Source: Isoetes taiwanensis (taxonomy: Eukaryota > Streptophyta > Lycopodiopsida > Isoetales > Isoetaceae). Taken from it: a stretch of 64,000 bases of DNA. Below are positions 1 through 12,950 of the stretch, one piece after another. The notes beneath the pieces are model-generated. The model was not told the DNA's origin. It searched no databases and saw nothing but the letters and a program-made list of their open reading frames with translations. The stretch lies in assembly GCA_021234155.1 (NCBI GenBank), contig JAJEKV010000047.1:9090033-9154032 (forward strand). Reading direction: 5' to 3'. Position 1 is the stretch's first letter. Every line of letters begins with the position of its first letter. The translations under genes were made by a program, and so were the position numbers.

Positions 1-815
1 TGACTTTCATCCTCAATGGCGCCCTCGCTGGATGGCGACCGACAGACTCGGCCCTCACGCTGCCCCGAATCCATCTCCCCGCTCCAATGCGGAGGTCTCA
101 GGGCGAATGGGAAGCAATCACCTGCGCTTTTTCATGGGTAGATGGGTGCGCGGTAGTGGTGTGGGCCCCTCGTGAGCATGGGATTAACCTGGCTGCCGAT
201 AATTTGCCACCTTGACATGTGACAGGGGTCGGTGATCCCAAAGCTTGGCCATGAAGCAAGCATCCAAGCATCGCTTCAAGGCGGTAGCGTTCTTCCTTTG
301 TATGCACCTGGTCCACATCCGTGGTGCCTCGCACATTCCATAGCGAACCACTGGGCTTGCTTGTCTTTCCGGCCCGAGCTTTGAGTCATTGCGGGCCCAT
401 CGCCCTTTGCCAAAGCAAGGTTGGGCGCCGGGCTTCATCCATAGCCACCCACCACCTTTCGGAAGTAAATAATGTGGCGTTCCGGTATACCCTACGTAAT
501 GGAAGGAAGCCTGTCTCCTGGAGCAAGATCCGATATGGGACCCGTGGATTTCACTCCCGGTGCGGGGCCAAGAAGGCCTCGTCACACTGCTCTAGATCGT
601 TCCAAGTGGTGAGGGATATCAATTGGCCCCCACATACGCCCCATAGGAGGACCGGTTCAACCAAGGCCCCTGAACAAGTGTGCCTGGTGACCCCATGCAT
701 ACAGCTCCGCCTTGTGGACTGTTGTTTTGCATTGCATGGGGCTTTCCAGCCTGCAGTGACGTAACCTGATGGATGCATCCAGTGTGTGGTAGTAGAAAAC
801 TCAATGCCCAAATAC

Positions 816-1500
816 TTATAAGATGGAGCCACCTCCACTACCTGCCTCGGTAAGTGAATGAGGGAAGGCGTGGGTGCGGGATGATGGGACCAGTGACACC
901 CTTGTCTTGGCCAAGTTAACTCTCATGTCGATGAATTGGGCGAAAGTGTCCAAAGCATCCGTGGGTTGCATGTCCCTCCAGGGGTATATCGCAAAGCAGG
1001 TCAACATCATCGGCATATATGAGTTGCGGGATTATCCGGTGCATCAACGGCGCCCTCCCCCGCCGCCTAGCCATTCTTCTAGCTGGTCAATGTACGTTAA
1101 GAGCGTGTCGGGGATAGAGGGCAGCCTGGCGCACCCAATGCTACTAACAACGGGCTCCCAAACAGGTGTATTGGCACACCAGGAGCAAGCCTCCTCGTAT
1201 AGCCCGTGATATATAGCATTCGCAAGTCGGGCGGGGTCCCTAGCTGTCTCAATCTGTCCCACAACTTATCCCGAGGCCTTTGTGTCAAAAAGCCTTTGGC
1301 GAAATCCACAAAGCAACAGCATGCATTTCGGCGTTGATTCAGGCTATCCTCTATGAGTGTTCGCAGAGTGAAGATATGGTCAATAGTAGAATGCAGGGGC
1401 GGAAGCCTGCCTGCGTGAGAGCCCGTGACTTCTCCATCCTCCGCCTAAAGTGTCGGGCCGCCAAGAATCCCGGCAAAGCAACTTGGCAAAGATAGAACCG
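816..1500 (-). pseudogene. LINE reverse transcriptase domain (frameshifted)
   Basis: Read from high to low coordinate, overlapping frames give a DF-K-F-type block with LWDRLRQLGTPPDL (about 1300-1210), a GCPLSPT block (about 1115) and YIDQLEEWL (about 1080). The catalytic YADDVDLLCD motif lies at about 1018-989, with the YADD codons at 1018-1007. Next come a VNLAKTRV block (about 925) and YKYLGIEFS (about 815). These are successive conserved blocks of LINE RT and the catalytic aspartates are intact, but the blocks sit in different frames, so no functional enzyme is encoded. Element function would be target-primed reverse transcription. Confidence 0.8.
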
Positions 1501-2303
1501 ACCATAATGGTACGATAGTTGGTCGGGTGGGGTCCCCCGCTTTGTATATAGGCACAACTCTACCGGTAGTCCTGTGCGGAGGGAAGCCTTCTTGCAATGC
1601 CCCTGTTGAAGAGTCTTTGTGAGAACCGGCACCATTGGGGCCCTACCACTTTGAGAAGCTCTGCACCCGCATACCATCCAAATCTGCTTTTGCCTTCGGA
1701 TTAGGCGAGGCTAGTGCCCATTATGACATCCCCTTCGCGAATGACCAAAGGCTAGGCCCGGTCATGAGGAACCGGTGCCCTGGGCTTCCCATTGGGTCAT
1801 CACAAACCGCGCAAGTATCTCACCCATTGTTGGGGGTAATATTTCTCGTGGGTTGTGCGGGCTTACTCAAGACCTTTCTCCGTAAGGCCCTAGGGTGGCG
1901 GTCTAGAAGACCAAACATCGGCATTCTTTGGTGCTCCTAAGGTACCGGCTTTCTTGGTCTTGAGGAAGGGCTGTATTGACGTGACGGCTTGGTGAATGGT
2001 GGGGGTCCAAAGACTTGGCGAGCCATCGTTTCCAGCTCCGGCATTCGTCATCAAACTAGTGATTGCGGGGAAGGTGGTTGTAGCCCACGTGGATCGTTGA
2101 GAGCGGCCTCTCCCAAAGCATCTGCCCCTACCCTCGGCGAGCTGGTTCAACCGGGGCGTCTTTGTTGAAGTGTGGGGAGTTGCGGCACTCCGGCAGCTCA
2201 TGCTCAAGCATCCTCGCATAGACCGCCGCATGATCATAGTCCAGGACATAGCAACCGTGGTGCATGGGGTGTTGGGGCAATGGGTGCTCGGTTGGCTGCC
2301 AAT

Positions 2304-3134
2304 CTATCTGCAAACGAGGGGTGATGGTTCCGGAAGTCTACTTCCTCGTCCAGGCCATTGTCCGTGTTTGAAGCGGCAGTGATCAAGTGTAGGCATTGCT
2401 TTCGTCGCTAGCACGTAATCCACCACACTGGTGCCCCCCTGTGGTTCTCGTCTACAAGTGAAGCGGCTGAGGGACGGCCACTGTGCTTGACCATTGCAAA
2501 TGACCGGGTCAAAGATACTTGCCCGAATAAAAGCGATGGCTGCCGGCCATACCGGTGTCACCGGGCGTCATCCGCCTTTGGCCAAACCATCTGCGGGGTC
2601 CATTTGCAACACATCCTCGGCTAGAGGTGCAAATTTTGGGATCGCTTTCCGCGCCTCGCGGCGGCGCATTGAAATCTCAAGCAACATGACCTTGCCCAAT
2701 TGTCTATACCGCCAGATGTCATCATATAGATCGACATAGGGCTCCTGCTGCCCACATCAAGTCGCGCGCGGCGGTAAAAGTTGCTCTCAAAGATGTGGGA
2801 AGTAGCAAGCCGCCACAAAGAGAGGGCTGCCATCATTTTTTCGTACCCGCACTGTTGTATTCAATGCGCCTTGCCTTTGCGGGGAGACCGATTGGGCCAA
2901 AGGCCATGCCGGTAGTAACACGCAATTCCTCCGCGTGTCCTCGTTTCCGGTGCACTCATTGAAGGCGGAGTAAGCGCTGGTATCCGGCAAATCGTAGCAC
3001 GTGACCGGCATGTTCCCATGTTTCCATGAGGAAGATAAGGTCCATGTCCATGGCGGCGAATTGTCCCCTTCTACCATGGAAAGCCACGGCAATTCGGGAT
3101 ACCACGTTGAGGCACGATCCCTATTTAGTGGCAT
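2304..3134 (-). pseudogene. LINE AP-endonuclease domain remnants
   Basis: Minus-strand frames upstream of the RT show LIFLMETWEH (around 3035-3005), which resembles the metal-binding Glu block of APE-type endonucleases. A DFNA signature follows (codons at 2676-2665; the family motif is GDFNA). SVVDYVLATKAM sits near 2435-2400 and resembles the C-terminal block before the usual SDH motif. They occur in order and at sensible spacing but in different frames. The family role is nicking target DNA; this copy is dead. Confidence 0.6.
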
Positions 3135-4200
3135 GCATCGCCACTTCAGGTCCGGTGGTAGTGGTGGTCGGGGGGGCGGAAGATGTGGATGTCCTCCATT
3201 TGGGGCCCCCCTCGGAGGGGACTCGAGGGGCGGAGTGCCTGCATCCCTGTTTGCACTGAATTCCGCATCCTTCCCGGACCAGCCCCACTTGCCCCTCCAT
3301 GTCTGGCGGCCCTCCGACTTTGGCCAGCCACGCCGGGTCTCTTGCTGTCTTTGGGGTCAAGTCCCGGTCAACGTCTGAGCCGTCCCCTTCAACTTCCTAC
3401 GATGCGGGATGGCTACCCGCCCGCACGCGCTCTCAAGGTGTGAAGATGACCACCCGGGCCCGTCGCCGGAATTCCATGACGACCGCCTTTCCAATGGTCA
3501 GCGTGTCTTTGGGAACATCATCCGTCCAAGATCTCGTGTTTGGAGTCGGAAATGAGATGTTCTCCCGACTCCTCCATCGGACCTCGCGACTACCACATTG
3601 CGGCTCCTGGCGTCTCGTTCACGAGTTCGACGGAGGCCGCACTGTGTGTTGGTTGAGGTGGGTGAGGCATAGGTTGTGGCGGCGGTTGGGGTGGTGGCGC
3701 CCGACGTGATCCGGGATGTGTCCGCAGCATGTGTTCCGGGTTGACGCCCCGTAGGTTGGTGGGTTCGCGGGGTTGGTGTGTTCTTTACCGCGGGTTTTAC
3801 GTTCTCGAAACCGGAGCTCGGCTCTTGCGGGGCGTTGTCATGTCTTTCCATCTCGCGTGCAATGGCGGAGTTGCTCATGTGCCCTCGGCATGGAGGCCCT
3901 TGCCTTGCCGGGCAACGGCCGCCAAGCTCTCGTGAAGATCTACCGTGCTAAATCCTTACTCAGAAGAGTGCTGGGATTCACGGCTAGCTTCCCAGCGCAC
4001 GGACTCCTTGTCTCTCCCGATGGCGGCCTCGCAACCTACGACGGGGAGGGTGGGCTGTAACTCCTCGTGTCGTGGCCTTAGCCTCCTCAACCTCGCCTAG
4101 ATCAGGAGCGGGGTTACGAAGTGTCTCTGCTCTACCCAGTTCTTCTGCGTCCCGGCTTCCATAGGCGCCAACACGGTGTCTACTGCGCCCCCTCATATCT

Positions 4201-4947
4201 GCAAGCTCTTTGCGGTATTGCCGTCACGTCAAATTGTAGCAAGTGGATGCTATCATCCGCCGTGTCGTCTGCGATCCTCCAATTACGTGATTCGTCGTTT
4301 TCTGGCACCAAGCGCACTGCGCAACATCAGAGATGTTATATTCTCCACCTCGCCGGGAGGCGCAGGCGTGCAGGTATTGGCCTCAACCCTGCTTTGAATC
4401 GGCTCAAAGGTTCGACTAGCGGATTGCACGTGTGGCCCCACTGCCGGGTCGACCGGGCCTTGGCTCGGCCTCCCTCTTCATGGAAGATGTCTCTCCCTCT
4501 GCCCGAGGCCTCTTCCTTGGTGGCCCCGCTTCATGGTCTTCCCGAGAGGGCTACACTGCGTGGGGTCAACCCGGGTGGTTGGTGTGTTTGGGCCTTCCGG
4601 GATGGGTTGGTGTGGTGCGAGGTAGCTCACCAACCAAGTGTGGGTCCACCCACGGGACTGTGTCTGTGGCCATGACTTGGGGTATGACTTGGGCGACGAC
4701 AGGTCAAACAGGGTTTTAGGTAGGCTATGGCAGGGGCTTATCAGGTGCAGCAAGGCTAGGCGGTATGTGAGGGGTTGTGGCTTTGGCTAGGCAAGGCCAA
4801 AGGCGATTGGTTGGGCTATGGCAATGTCGAGGTAGATGTTGGAGCCTAGCTCAACATTAATTGGTATGCTCGACTGCCCAAATTAGGGTTGGGAGCAAAG
4901 GGGCTCGAAAGGGGGCTAATAGACTCTGGATATCTCGGTGTGTAATC
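4201..4947. other. No gene recognised
   Basis: GC-rich sequence continuing from the LINE as far as about 4750, then a G/T-rich stretch. ORFs on both strands are low-complexity or shadows. It may contain the LINE 5' UTR, but nothing supports that directly. Confidence 0.4.
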
Positions 4948-5704
4948 GCTGCCACAAAAACCCTAGCACACAGCCCGGAAAAGTGCAGATTTGAGCACTG
5001 AAACAAAGACACGCATGCAGGTATCATACACCGTTGGAAAGCTCTCTGAACCAGCTTTCCAACAAGCCCAAGCACATGAAAATATGACACCGGATGTGAG
5101 AGATACGGTCCGGTCGAAGTGTCTACCGATTGCCACAGAAACCCTAGCACACAGCCCGGAAAAGTGCCAATTTGAGCACAGAAACAAAGCCAAGCATGCA
5201 GGTCAAGCATGTAGGTACCATATACCGTTGGAAAGATCTCTGAACCAGCTTTCCAACAAGCCCAAGCACATGAAAATCTGACACCGGATGTGAGAGATAT
5301 GACCGATCAAAATTCTGCCGCAAGACGAGACCAATCGAATACTTACTAAAACATACGCAAATCCCTATATTGGTGTCGGACTTTCATCAACAACACCATC
5401 AGGTTCTAGGGTATGAATTAGTAAAACATTCTCGTAACCTTCAATAAGAGTACAACACACACCTTTCAACACCGTGTGGCCAAGACCAACAACGGCATCA
5501 GGCGAGGGCTATACTTCTCAAAGAAGGAAGAAGAAGGGCTGCCACAAAAACCCTAGCACACAGCCCGGAAAACAGCAGATTTGAGCACTGAAACAAAGAC
5601 AAGCATGCAGGTATCATACACCGTTGGAAAGCTCTCTGAACCAGCTTTCCAACAAGCCCAAGCACATGAAAATCTGACACCGGATGTGAGAGATACAGTC
5701 CGTC
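4948..5704. repeat. Three copies of a ~165 bp repeat, two nearly adjacent
   Basis: Copies lie at 4948-5114, 5131-5305 and 5538-5704, all in the same orientation. Each begins near GCCACAAAAACCCTAGCACA, contains CACCGTTGGAAAGCTCTCTG and ends near CCGGATGTGAGAGATA. Copy 2 carries a short internal duplication (CAAGCATGCAGGT / CAAGCATGTAGGT). Copies 2 and 3 are separated by about 230 bp of unrelated sequence. The minus-strand ORFs over each copy are one shared frame of the repeat, not genes. Superfamily unknown. Confidence 0.85.
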
Positions 5705-8700
5705 TTCATGTTTGAATTGTTATTCTAGTCTTTGTCACTGAGCTTGATACTTCAACATGGAAGGTTGTATGGGCAACCTCAGCAAGGGTATGAGTTAGGC
5801 ACATGTATAGTAAACATCTAATGAACATCGCATTTTTTGGTCTTTGATGTTGTATCACCTGTGTCTTGGTATTTTTTAAGTCTCTTGGAACCTCTGGGGT
5901 CGGCCTTCTAGGTTCGGTGGCATGGGTTGCTCTAGCATGCTCATGTTCATCTGTGCTTCTCTGTGGCATTTATACCGGACGTAGTTCTCCTGGCAAGGGT
6001 GCTACGTCAACTCATGGAACTCATGGTAAAAGGTCCTCCAGTGCTTGATATGTGCTGGGGAAGGGTATGCGCATACGTGGTCCACCCCACCACTCCTGTA
6101 CAGAGCTTGGAATATAAGTTGGCTGGGCGTTTCTCTCTAACGAGGTTCGTGATATAGCTTCGGCTGAGCTTCCCATTGTCTCGGAGCTATGTTTATGATG
6201 TTTTGGTATTTTGGCTATGTTCTTTGCTTCTGATGCTCCTGTGTTGTATTTCATTGGATTACATTTTGTCTAGCACTGTACTCATAGGATCTTCCTTCTG
6301 TGCTTGTGCTTATGTTCTTGCTACCCAAGATTTCCAAGATGTTCAATGCATGCAGTGGCAGCCAGGGATTCCCACATAGTCAAAAGGACTAACCCCGTGA
6401 GTACATGTGCAATGAATGAGCAAGGCAGTAGTCAGGCGGATTTCGGCATTGAAGCTAGGGATCATGGTTGAGCTAGAAAATTTTGGGCTGAATTGTTATT
6501 ACCTTGTATTGAAGATTGTATAATTCCATTAGATTTATGTTATTCATGATGGATATTGGAAATATAAGAATAGTTCAAATGTCAAGCAAAAGAAGATTCA
6601 ATTGTTTACCAATATTATCAACCTAGAACTACGCAAGTTTGACAAGATCCCGAGTTGCCAGGAAGGTCAACTCGGCATGCTCGTCACAATAATTTCGATG
6701 AAGGGCAAACTTAATGCTCAGTTTGGCAAACGAGTATCCTGCCTTGCAAGCTTGCAAATTTCAAGGGCATGAATGTTTTCCATTGGTTCTATCTTGCAAG
6801 CGTATTCTGTTCCAGGGGATTTTCCCCAGAATAAAATGGAGTGGAATGAATGGAGTTGGACGTGTCCCATTTGACATAGTAGAAAAACAAGTTGATTTTT
6901 TCTTTCTGATATGATAGAAAGTCAATGGCTAAAAAATAAGACACTTAAGTAGTAGAAAATCACCCTTATTTGACTATATTAATAATAAAAAATAATAATA
7001 TTAACCAAGCCATTTTTTATATCTAAACTATATAATTGCTATAGGCAAGATTCCTATAGAATATTCTCTAAGGATTCCTGTTTGTTTTGTAGACACGTAG
7101 GCTTATCCATTTGTAACACTTTTAAAGCCATTTTTTGACACGTGTCCAAAGGCTTATTTATTTCTCACACTTTCGATAATATAGTTTAGATAACGGTTTA
7201 AACACTTTAAGGCTTTTTTTTGACACATATCCCAATGCATATTTATTACTAATGAATTCTTTCTAAAAATTGACACCTCAACATTTTGTTATCCAACATT
7301 CTGTTCAAAAACCTTGACATGTGTGCGAACTCTTTGAGTAGATTAGGAAGGTGCCAAGAAGTGGCACTATAATTAATGTGGAAAGGGTGAGGTAGTGCTG
7401 TAGCATTCTAGAAATCTTCGGTTCAAATTTAAGATTTGATTCTTCTTGCACAACATTGGTCACAATGCATACTCTACTTATGTGGGTTCAAGAATCTCTT
7501 AGCATATAGAATTTCTTTCACATGTTCCGGCGGCATTTTCTAGACTTCTCTATAAATTGCTCAAGAATTTACATACATGAGTAGTTATTATGGAAGCGAA
7601 CGCTTTTGCATTGTGGCAGCCTTGGCCGCTGTGATAAATTTCTTGTATAACTAAAAATAAGACATAGTTTTCCACTAGTATTTTAGTGGATAATATTTAT
7701 GGCTAAGGAAATGCACCATACAAAGGTAAAGCAAGTTTAAATTTGTGTGTGAGAGTCACAAATAATGTCATATATTGTATATGACGTTCATATTTTGCAA
7801 TTGGTGTGGAAAAAGGGCCTTTTGTTTCATATTTTGTATGCAAAACTTTGCATTTACAACCATGGTCCGGGAAATTTTTTAAGCACAAAAGTCAAATTTC
7901 CTGCTGGATCTAGCCTACCATCTCCACGCTCCCACTCAATTCCTGCCGGAAGTAACTAGAGAAATCACTATCTGCCGGAAATAACCAGAGAAATCTCTAT
8001 CTGTCAGAAATTTTCCTGCTATCTCAAAACCGTAGTGTGAATTTTCAGATTTACACGGTAGGTTACAAGGGTTCCGGGGAATTTTCTGAACCAAGTTTAT
8101 AACTTCAATCCAAGTAGACCTCAAGCACCCTCTCTAATTTGACTTACGATATTCATTTTTTATTTGTGTAAAAATGGTTGTCGATCAAGTTCGTCGCCTT
8201 AAGTAGCAGCCAGCTTTAAACGAGAGCAACCTTCAGTTTATCCGGCAAATCTAATTCCTCTAGTCGAAAATACTAACTTTGAGTTTTTTCTCAAGAAATT
8301 TGAATGTGATTTTAGATAACGGAGTAACCATATGTTCTCTCCTACGCCGGAGATACATGGAAGAAAAACCACGGATAGCCTATTGATCCTTTCAACGGCA
8401 AGTACTTGCTCCCAGCGCAGTACAGCACCTGGCAATTGCAAGAAGAGGCATCCATGTTTCATTTTGATTAAGCTTTTGTGGGCTGTAAGGAGATTTTCAG
8501 AGACCTGAAAATTAAAAATGTAGTTCCTTTAATTGTGGCAAATTGATAACAGCCATGTCTATATTTTCTCTATTTTCCATCGTCTCTTTCATTGTACGAG
8601 CATCAGAATGGATTATCTGGTAACCCTGCAAAACATCAACAAACAAGTCATCGTATTTTTTTCTATCAATATCGCCGATGGAAGAATTAGCAGAGGTTAA

Positions 8701-9357
8701 TGTTTATAATGCATGCTGGATGACATTGCCGACATCTATTCCTTCTTTGTCTAATTAGATAGTAATCAACACATTTAAACTTTTTTCTTCATGTATGGGG
8801 AACATTTCTCACTATGTTTGGCTAGTATTGCAAGGTGAATCTTTATCATGTTCTGAGACTTTGGGTGCAAATCAAGTAACACTGGCATGCATTAATTTTT
8901 ATCTTTAATTTAGAAATAAATCAGCGTTTATCATGGAGTATTCTCATCTGATCACCTAGCATTACTATTTGTATTTCTTTCACCAGAATTACATAGTATT
9001 GAAATGATTCAATCTTGTCAAAAGCATACGGCAGGTACAGTTTTGAGTTGGCAGTAAGAGGATCTCTAAAACGCTCAAAGTCAACTATGCAGAGGAGAAG
9101 AAAGCAAACATGTGAAATTCAGTTTTTTGGGGTCATGCGATGAATTTACTGTTTGCTCACAGCTTGCATCCTTTCTCCATGTTTCAAATACATGAGAACG
9201 AACAGGAAGATCGACCCTTTGTAACTTTGCTTCTGGGAAATTAAGCTATTGAACTAAAGATTAGAAATGGATTTACATTAATAATAGTTATGATCTATAA
9301 AGGGGATAACTATTCAAGAGTTAAGATCTTACTTCAAAGAAGTTCCAATAACTTCAT
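5705..9357. other. Intergenic, AT-rich; only dispersed-repeat fragments seen
   Basis: No ORF here has a recognisable domain. From about 6900 the DNA is strongly AT-rich. Near 7090-7260 two adjacent stretches share an ACACTTT..TTTTTGACAC..CC..TTTATT pattern, suggesting an old local duplication. The last 900 bp may include the transporter 3' UTR and downstream region. I see no poly(A) site that I would defend. Confidence 0.5.
7652..7815. repeat. Dispersed repeat, copy 1 (partner at 16634-16797)
   Basis: About 160 bp matches 16634-16797 in the same orientation. Shared landmarks in order are AATAAGACA, TTTTCCACTAGTA, CAAGTTTAAA, GAGTCACAAAT, GTATATGAC/CTATATATGAC, CATATTTTGC and GTGTGGAA-AAGGG. 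The copies are clearly diverged, so this is an old non-coding family, possibly MITE-like; no terminal inverted repeats could be fixed. Confidence 0.6.
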
Positions 9358-11291
9358 CTATTTTCTTGATGATCTGCTCCTTTTCTGAGAATATTTAGCA
9401 AATGAGTACCAAACACCACCCAAGGTATTGATGGAAAGGCCCGCAACATTTAAAGCATGGACTTCAACCCCACCTAGTAAAATGAATCCGAATACCTGTA
9501 TTAACATGCAAGAGTTTAGCACATGATGCACGGAATCTTTAACAGCAAACAAATCTGCTCACCGTTGATCCCACTCCTTTAAGCACACCAACAATTGTAG
9601 TTGTCAGTGCAGAATTTATTATTGTGCAGAAAAACATTGTGAAATTGAGAACAATTCCCATCAACAGTGACATTAACATTGTAAGGAAGAAGCCGACGGA
9701 TTCACTCTGAAAAGTATTATTCCATATTAGACAGTAATCTTACAATATGGGAAAGCATCAGAATCATAAACAAATTGCCACCACTTTTTAGAGGAAAAAT
9801 AAACAGATGTGATGTGTCTCTCCTTGCTAATGAGAGTTGCAAAAGGCATTATGAAATCCGTATTGTCTCTTCACTAACACAAGGGAATAGCAAAGAGTTC
9901 TTGGGTCATCCATATGGGGAATAACTATAAATTCAGCTTTAACTTCATCCACAAACAAAAATATAAATCTCTGCTGTAATTTGCATACAATCCCATTGCA
10001 TAGAAATTGTACAACAAATATAAAGTTGAACAAATCCACAAGCTAATATTTTACCATAACTATGCTTGGGTAAAGGTTCATGCATAACTCTGACCATACT
10101 CACATCTTTATTCACTGTGTCGTTGAGATTTCACAGAGACCTAAACTATAGCACAAAGCAACTTCTAAGATCTGTGTGTTATTCTAAATGAGACTGACCT
10201 TTTCCAATAGCAATGGAACGGCAAGTTTCACCTCACCAGTTACACAAACTAGTATCAGTAGAAATGGCAGAGATAAGACAGCATTGTAGAACATCAGTTC
10301 TGTTGATTTCATCCCGTCTTGCGCACCTGACTTCTCAACCAAAACTAAATAGGCAGTCTGCATTTTCGTAACCAAGTTAGGATAAACAAACAAAGGGTGG
10401 CACTTTGCTAGAGATATATACATACTTGAAAGAAAACTGATGTGAGAGCCATGATGTAACTAGTAAAATCAAAGGCAAAGTCTCCAATAGATGCAATGAC
10501 AACACCAACACCTGTCAGTATGACAGCCAAAGCAACCTGCAAAAGCCCAAATCCGCAATAAATCAATGATGTTATGGGCAAATCATTGACAAAATGTGGC
10601 AGAAACACATACTTGTAATTGGGGCTTTGGTTTTCCATTAAAATAATCAGTGATCAAAACTGCTAATGGTGTCAGTCTTTTCAATGCAATATACATGGGT
10701 ATATTAATACCCTTCAAACTAGCCAGGGCAAAGGCCACATTTGCATTATAGAACAGTGCTAGTGGGATTAACTTGATTGATGTCTTTAAGGACAACTTTT
10801 GAGCTTCACAAGCTCCAAACACTCCTCCAAAGTGCAACAGCACGGCTGTGGCTAATTGCTGGGGGGAACAAGTAAAATTAGAGGTTTGCATGTCAAAACG
10901 GAAAACACTGAAATAGAAAGTTACCTGAAGAGTAAGAAGAGACATAGAGTAAGGATATTCCATAAGCACCGCTTTATTGATAAAAACCATCGCCAAAGAA
11001 GCCAATCCATATGAAAACGCCGCCAATAAACTGAACCCAAGGTTAATTGATCAATATTGATGTGTTGAAACGAGAGAAAATACATCCAATCGTAAATGCG
11101 ATTGCAGTACTCACGCATAAAGAAAGAAACAATTACAGATTTGTTTCAACCGTAGACCCAAATCTGAAATAACACCAAATAACAAACCTGATTGTAAGCG
11201 GTTTGTTGTCTTTAGCAGGTATTTCGTCAGTAGACAAAAGTCCATAAGTTTTTCCTGTTTCTGGATCTTTTGAAACGTTGGAATAGGCCAT
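9358..11291 (-). CDS. Nucleotide-sugar transporter, UGNT1/SLC35D-like (7 exons)
   Basis: Likely a multi-pass Golgi/ER antiporter moving a UDP-sugar (UDP-GlcNAc-type by family) into the lumen in exchange for a nucleoside monophosphate. Coding exons on the minus strand: 11291-11188, 11030-10925, 10858-10613, 10536-10426, 10357-10199, 9706-9563 and 9495-9358. Every intron is GT..AG, the phases join, and the sum is 1008 nt, or 335 codons plus TAG, normal for the family. A short hydrophilic N-terminus (SKDPETGKTYGLLS) precedes about ten hydrophobic helices. Diagnostic stretches are MYIALKRLTPLAVLITDYF (exon 3), ALTSVFFQ/TAYLVLVEKSGA across exons 4-5, TTTIVGVLKGVGS (exon 6) and LGGVEVHALNVAG (exon 7). 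A Lys/Arg-rich tail (SQKRSRSSRK) is usual for these carriers. The ATG at 11291 is the first in frame; an upstream in-frame GTG is not a plausible start. The gene looks intact. Another NDP-sugar substrate is possible. Confidence 0.88.
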
Positions 11292-12950
11292 GTTAGAAAT
11301 GAAGGGTAGTATAATGATGCCCTTATGAGTCACAATTCTTCCACTTCGTTACATAACGAAGTGCTGGGCACTTGGGCAGCTTAATTGACCCCTCTATTCA
11401 TGGTCCTGTTAAGAAATCTGCAAGGATTAGATCTATGGACCGAAAGACTATACTTTGATAACAGATCATAGGGTAAGGCTTTACCCGTAAATGAGAGAAA
11501 CCATGGGAGATCAAAAGCAGTTGGATCAGGGATGAAGAATGAAACGAATGGACGAAGTGGGTGCATTGGAATAGAGGGCAAGGACGATAGTGCCAAATTG
11601 TGGGGGATTCTAGAGTCAACGAAGGAATTCGGAAAAGAAAAGGTAACAGATAGAACACCAAATCAGCATAAAAAAAGGTTATTTGCTTCAAGTTTCTTAG
11701 GGTTTTACGTGGTTCCCTCTCATTTTTACTCCAAGTTGCTAAGGGTTTTACGTGGCGCCTCAATTTAACATTTATTCGTAAACCACTAGGGCCAGTGTTT
11801 TGCTTGTATTTTTGGTGTAAGTTTTTTTTTGGTATGTTTCCTAAGCGGCGCCAACTCGAAAGAAATGCCCCTGGATTTCTCATATGCCAAGGGCATTGCT
11901 TCCGCTATATACAGCTTTGCTAAATTTTATCATGCTAATAAAAAAAATAGCAAGCTTTCTTCTTCAAAGGTGAAAAAGGAAAAGGCCTCTCCGGCGAGGA
12001 TTTTAGGATGTTTCTTCTGTAGGTTCTTCTGCAGTACCAATTTCGGCACATGAGATCTCCAAATTTTCCTCACAAACTGAGGAATTCATCTCAAAACTCC
12101 AAACCAAGGTGCAATGCTGTGTTCTGCCAAGAACATAAAGTACAAAGATGGAGCCCTGTCTTTGGGCAAGATCATTCGGCCAAATTTTGCAGCTCAGTTC
12201 CCTTTTCTGCCATAACCCGAGACAAAAACTACCGATTCCTTACTCCACAAGATCCTGCCAAAATATAAACAAACATTAGCAAAGAAAACAAATTAACAAA
12301 CGAAAAACTAAGACGCTAACATAACATAACACAACAATACCTTAGAATGACAACAAGATCGCCGCCAGGAAACAAAAACTAGCACAGAGTGGTAGAAAAC
12401 CACAACAGAGTAGTAGAAAACCGCAAGATTGACCGCAAGCAAAGCAAAGAACCTGCAAAAATGGATTAAACATCGAGAAAAAACAAGAACAAGCTCAAAT
12501 GTGCAAGCGCCAAAAGATTTTACCGCCTCTGCCAAAAAAAAATCGTCAAAACTCTTCATTGCCTTCATATCTGTAACAAGAAAAAGAAAAAAATGAGGAA
12601 TAATAGGAAGCGCCAAGGAGATTCATGTCTGCGCCATCAAAAACTACCAGATTAGTCCAAAATACTGCTCCTCCAGCAACATGCAGCCACCGGAAAAGGC
12701 CGGAGAGAGAAAGAAAGAAAGAAATTTTTTTCGTCCTACTGGTGCCACGTGTACGCAAAACACTGGCCCTGTGGTCCACGTGCGGGAACCCACGGCCAGT
12801 CGGGTGTTTCCGGCGGGAAACCGCCTGGCGGCGCCGCTGCGAGGGGCCCATGGGTTCCCTAGCACAAAAATACTTCGCCCAATTCGTTTCGGAGGGCTTT
12901 TCTCGCATGGTTGAGACTATGAATCCCGGCACTGGGACGTGATGTATGCA
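11292..12950. other. Upstream flank of the transporter gene; no gene recognised
   Basis: Contains the presumed 5' UTR and promoter of the minus-strand transporter. At about 11696-11710 and 11739-11753 an AGGGTTTTACGTGG word occurs twice about 43 bp apart, a possible element or small duplication. A GC-rich island at 12640-12910 is open in several frames on both strands and carries two CACGTG/CACGTGT G-box-like words (near 12746 and 12777). It resembles a plant promoter, but no downstream gene is recognisable. Confidence 0.4.

Larger units (their letters stand above)
1..4200 (-). mobile_element. Degenerate LINE (non-LTR) retrotransposon, cut by the window start
   Basis: The GC-rich first 4 kb reads, on the minus strand, as a broken non-LTR retrotransposon. 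In 5'->3' order there is a Pro/Thr/Arg-rich ORF1-like stretch (about 3880-3500), an AP-endonuclease-like region (about 3130-2300), a reverse transcriptase (about 1500-830) and a C-terminal extension that runs off the left edge. The reading frame is interrupted by many frameshifts and stops, so this is a fossil. The right limit near 4200 is only where recognisable coding character fades; no 5' end or target-site duplication can be placed. Superfamily assignment (L1-like, with APE endonuclease) is inferred from motif order. Confidence 0.8.

Noticed and set aside
11398-11883. 161-codon minus-strand ORF upstream of the transporter
   Set aside because: Composition is unstructured (Ser/Leu/His runs), no ATG context or domain, and it covers the transporter promoter region.
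12625-12942. Overlapping ORFs on both strands in a GC-rich island
   Set aside because: Open frames on both strands are expected from GC-rich sequence; no domain. More likely a promoter-type region.
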